NCBI RefSeq assembly: GCF_014892515.1
Contig: NZ_JADBGR010000059.1
Location: forward strand, 1 to 41,384
Reading direction: 5' to 3'
DNA length: 41,384 nt
Origin: Myceligenerans pegani
Lineage (GTDB): Bacteria; Actinomycetota; Actinomycetes; Actinomycetales; Cellulomonadaceae
In this document: positions 33,775 to 41,384 of the stretch, in pieces
Position numbering within the stretch: position 1 is the stretch's first letter
How the letters are laid out: the number at the start of each line of letters is the position of its first letter
Notes under the pieces: generated by a model
What the model was told of the DNA's origin: nothing
Seen by the model: the letters and a program-made list of their open reading frames with translations, nothing else
The model's database searches: none
Made by a program: the position numbers and the translations under genes

Positions 33775-35297
33775 CGGGTCAGCTCCGTGGTCTTCAGCTC
33801 GGGGGCCCGGGCCAGCAGCGGCCCGCCCCAGGTCTTCTCGAGGGCTGCCTCGAGGGCGGCACCCACGCGGTACATGCGGTCGTCGGCCTTCGCCGGGGCG
33901 AGGATCTGGAAGCCGACCGGAAGGCCGTCGTCGGACAGGCCGTTCGGCACGGACACGCCGGGGACGCCGGCAAGGTTGGCCGGGATCGTCGCGACGTCGT
34001 TGAGGTACATGGCCAGCGGGTCGTCGAGCTTTTCGCCGAACGTGAACGCCGTGGTCGGCGCGGTCGGCGACACGAGGACGTCCGCCTGCTCGAACGCGGC
34101 CGCGAAGTCGCGCTGCACGAGCGTGCGGACCTTCTGCGCGCTGCCGTAGTAAGCGTCGTAGTAGCCGGCGCTCAGGGCGTAGGTGCCCAGGATGACGCGG
34201 CGCTTGACCTCGTCGCCGAAGCCGGCACCGCGCGTGGCGGACATGACGCGCTCGGCGGTGACGGGGCCCTCGGCGGGCTGGACCCGGAGACCGAAGCGCA
34301 TGCCGTCGAACTTGGCGAGGTTGCTGGACGCCTCCGCCGGCATGATCAGGTAGTACGCGTCGAGCGCATAGGTGAAGTGGGGGCAGGAGACCTCGACCGC
34401 CTCGGCGCCGAGCGAGCGCAGCGTGTCGAGCGACTCCGTGAACCGGGCACTGACGCCCTCCTGGTAGCCCTCACCGGAGAGCTCCTTGACGACGCCGACG
34501 CGCAGACCCTTCAGGTCCCCGGTGGCGCCGCGACGGGCGGCCTCGACCAGGCCGGGCAGCGGCTCGGCGATCGAGGTCGAGTCCCGCGGGTCGTGCCCGC
34601 CGATGAGCTCGTGGAGCAGTGCCGCGTCGAGGACCGTGCGGGTCACGGGGCCCGCCTGGTCGAGGCTGCTCGCCATCGCGATGAGGCCGTAACGCGAGAC
34701 GCCGCCGTACGTCGGCTTGGCGCCCACCGTTCCGGTGACCGCGCCGGGCTGGCGGATCGAGCCGCCCGTGTCCGTCCCGATCGCCAGGGGCGCCTCGAAG
34801 GCGGCGACCGCGGCGGCCGACCCCCCTCCGGAGCCGCCGGGGATGCGCTCGAGGTCCCAGGGGTTCTTCGTGTTGCCGTAGGCCGAGTGCTCGGTGGAGG
34901 AGCCCATCGCGAACTCGTCCATGTTGGTCTTGCCGAGGATCGGCAGGCCGGCGGTCTTGATCCGCTCGACGAGCGTGGCGTCGTAGGGCGGGATCCAGCC
35001 CTCGAGGATCTTCGAGCCGGCGGTGGTCGGCAGGCCCTTGGTGACGACGACGTCCTTCACCGCGATCGGCACGCCGGCGAGCGGCCCGAGTTCGTCGCCG
35101 GCAGCGCGGCGGGAGTCGACCTCGGCCGCGGTCGCCAGCGCCTCATCGGCACTGACGTGCAGGAACGCGTTCAAATCGCCGTCGACGGCGGCGATGCGGT
35201 CCAGGTGGGCCTGCGTGGCCTCGACGCTGGAAACCGTGCCGTCGGCGATCGCCGCGGCGAGCTCGGACGCGCTCAGGCGCGTGATGTCACTGGTCAT
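33771..35297 (-). CDS. gatA: Aspartyl/glutamyl-tRNA amidotransferase subunit A
   Basis: 508 residues. Amidase-signature enzyme with the Ser-cisSer-Lys triad: Lys in [14 protein letters not shown] near 81, the [13 protein letters not shown] loop near 155, and the nucleophile region [13 protein letters not shown] near 179. It releases ammonia from glutamine for transamidation of mischarged tRNA. It is 3 nt downstream of gatC and overlaps gatB. Confidence 0.98.
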   Translation of the reverse strand: MTSDITRLSASELAAAIADGTVSSVEATQAHLDRIAAVDGDLNAFLHVSADEALATAAEVDSRRAAGDELGPLAGVPIAVKDVVVTKGLPTTAGSKILEGWIPPYDATLVERIKTAGLPILGKTNMDEFAMGSSTEHSAYGNTKNPWDLERIPGGSGGGSAAAVAAFEAPLAIGTDTGGSIRQPGAVTGTVGAKPTYGGVSRYGLIAMASSLDQAGPVTRTVLDAALLHELIGGHDPRDSTSIAEPLPGLVEAARRGATGDLKGLRVGVVKELSGEGYQEGVSARFTESLDTLRSLGAEAVEVSCPHFTYALDAYYLIMPAEASSNLAKFDGMRFGLRVQPAEGPVTAERVMSATRGAGFGDEVKRRVILGTYALSAGYYDAYYGSAQKVRTLVQRDFAAAFEQADVLVSPTAPTTAFTFGEKLDDPLAMYLNDVATIPANLAGVPGVSVPNGLSDDGLPVGFQILAPAKADDRMYRVGAALEAALEKTWGGPLLARAPELKTTELTR

Positions 35298-35300
35298 CTC

Positions 35301-35597
35301 TCACTCCTCGCCGAGGATCTGCGGGACGAGGAACCGGCCGTCCTCCTGCTCCGGGGCCGCTGCCAGGACGTCCTGCTGCGGAAGCGGCTGCTGCGGGACG
35401 TCGTCGCGGAACACGTTCGTGAGCGGGATGGGGTGGCTCGTCGCGGGGACGTCGGCGGTGGCTACCTGGCTCACGCGGGCGATGGACTCGACGATGACGT
35501 CGAGCTCACCCGCGAGACGGTCGACCTCGTCGGAACGCAGGTCGATCCGGGCCAGGCCCGCGACGCGCGCGACCTCGTCTCGGGAGATGGTGGACAT
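35301..35597 (-). CDS. gatC: Aspartyl/glutamyl-tRNA amidotransferase subunit C
   Basis: 98 residues, normal length. N-terminal SRDEVARVAGLARIDLRSDE and VDRLAGELDVIVESI, then ATSHPIPLTNVFRDD and the C-terminal GRFLVPQIL are typical. It stabilises the GatA-GatB complex. The ATG is 6 nt after TAGACT, with no ribosome site, suggesting a leaderless start for the gatCAB operon. Confidence 0.96.
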   Translation of the reverse strand: MSTISRDEVARVAGLARIDLRSDEVDRLAGELDVIVESIARVSQVATADVPATSHPIPLTNVFRDDVPQQPLPQQDVLAAAPEQEDGRFLVPQILGEE

Positions 35598-35603
35598 GGC
35601 GTC

Positions 35604-35609
35604 AGTCTA
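35604..35609 (-). promoter_or_regulatory. Putative -10 of the gatCAB operon
   Basis: TAGACT stands 6 nt before the gatC ATG. No clear -35 is visible. The rest of 35610-35717 shows nothing further. Confidence 0.4.
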
Positions 35610-35717
35610 GTGGCGATGGGGCGCGGGGTTGCTCGCGGCGAGGGTGATGCTGTCCGGGCCGGTGCTGTGGTGGGGGCGTGGGGGGGTGGAGTTGTTGGGC
35701 AGGGTGCGGGGGTATGG

Positions 35718-35753
35718 CAGAAGCCCCCGAACCATCAGGTTCGGGGGCTTCTG
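35718..35753 (-). terminator. rRNA operon terminator
   Basis: Perfect 16-bp stem (CAGAAGCCCCCGAACC and its complement) with a 4-nt loop, about 10 nt after the 3' end of 5S rRNA. It is the strongest hairpin in the window and separates the rrn transcript from gatCAB, which is read in the same direction. Confidence 0.85.
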
Positions 35754-35763
35754 TGAAAGGGGG

Positions 35764-35880
35764 TCCGGCGGCGTCCTACTCTCCCACCCCCTGGCGGGGG
35801 CAGTACCATCGGCGCTGTAGGGCTGAGCTTCCGGGTTCGGAATGGAGCCGGGCGTTTCCCCTACGCTATGACCGCCGTAA
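35764..35880 (-). rRNA. rrf: 5S ribosomal RNA
   Basis: About 117 nt. On the minus strand it begins TTACGGCGGTCATAGCG, contains CCATTCCGAACCCGGAAG and GCGCCGATGGTACTGC, and closes with GGGAGAGTAGGACGCCGCC, pairing with its 5' end. The ends are set by this helix and may be off by 1-3 nt. Confidence 0.95.
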
Positions 35881-35972
35881 CACTATCGAGTTCACCAACC
35901 AACCCAGGGCTACAGGCCCCCCCTCTTCGTTGTGCCTGCCGGCACCCGTGGGGGGTGGTTTGGTCGTTTCTC

Positions 35973-35994
35973 GGGAACCGTACAGTGGACGCGA
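35973..35994 (-). other. 3' arm of the 23S rRNA processing stem
   Basis: This 22-nt segment in the 23S-5S spacer is complementary in the transcript to 39257-39278 in the 16S-23S spacer, with two G-U pairs and one mismatch. It forms the long stem flanking 23S that RNase III-type enzymes cut. The remainder of 35881-36031 shows nothing else. Confidence 0.65.
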
Positions 35995-36031
35995 ACAGCC
36001 GGCACACACACAGTGTGTGGGTGTGGGGTGT

Positions 36032-41224
<5,193 letters not shown>

Positions 41225-41384
41225 AGAAAACACTCTTCACAGAGCTTAACTGATACCAGCTCAGACCAGACAGACAAACTGCCCGATCCGATCCAAAACA
41301 ACCCCTCCCACAAAAGGGAAGAGCCTTAAACATTGGCATTGACTATCAAGCACACTGTTGAGTTCTCAAACAACCGACGCACAC
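41225..41384 (-). promoter_or_regulatory. rRNA operon leader with antitermination-like box
   Basis: Partial leader cut by the window edge. On the minus strand it carries TTGTTTGAGAACTCAACAG (41353-41371), a motif widespread before actinobacterial 16S genes and echoed in the 16S-23S spacer. The rrn promoters themselves lie beyond the window. Confidence 0.6.

Overview
This is a window of a very GC-rich, gene-dense actinobacterial chromosome. The 16S and 23S rRNA types, frequent GTG starts, start/stop overlaps, leaderless-looking promoters and gatCAB/ilv/leu neighbourhood suggest order Micrococcales, perhaps Promicromonosporaceae or Cellulomonadaceae. The family is an inference; the complete 16S gene at the right end could settle it.

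Left part (1-5450, + strand): an Ebo-type cluster cut by the window edge. It holds the end of a UbiA-type prenyltransferase (EboC-like), a sugar-phosphate-isomerase-like TIM barrel, an EboA-domain protein, a TatD-like metal hydrolase (EboB-like), EboE and an alkaline-phosphatase-superfamily phosphodiesterase (EboF-like). Most junctions overlap by 4 nt, so this is one operon. Ebo proteins are known for metabolite traffic or prenyl-linked secondary metabolism in other bacteria; the product here is unknown.

Branched-chain amino acid block (5586-13593): ilvE, leuB, an ASCH-domain protein with an acidic repeat, a fused YdcZ-type (DUF606) transporter, then ilvC, ilvN and ilvB. ilvBN-C is preceded by a clear transcription attenuator: a promoter, a leaderless 14-codon leader peptide rich in Ile/Leu/Val, a pause hairpin and a terminator ending in a T-rich run. 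ilvD lies about 16 kb away at 29122-30984.

Accessory segment (13646-28989), lying between ilvB and ilvD: (i) an ABC permease with a degenerate ABC ATPase; (ii) an OleD-like epimerase and an OleC-like AMP ligase, with three unrelated short tandem repeats in and between them; (iii) a DUF222/HNH endonuclease in opposite orientation; (iv) an overlapping operon of an OleA-like thiolase, a family 2 glycosyltransferase and a cytochrome P450, with a second related P450 divergent from it; (v) an intact ABC exporter with two DUF990-type permeases. OleA, OleC and OleD homologues without a visible OleB (beta-lactone decarboxylase) raise the possibility of a beta-lactone or modified long-chain lipid pathway with two P450s and a glycosyltransferase. 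This is the most interesting candidate in the window.

Right part (29122-41384): ilvD, a DoxX-like membrane protein, a GNAT acetyltransferase, the gatC-gatA-gatB amidotransferase operon, then a complete rRNA operon on the minus strand (16S, 23S, 5S, no tRNA in the spacer). It ends in a 16-bp terminator hairpin, with part of the rrn leader at the window edge.
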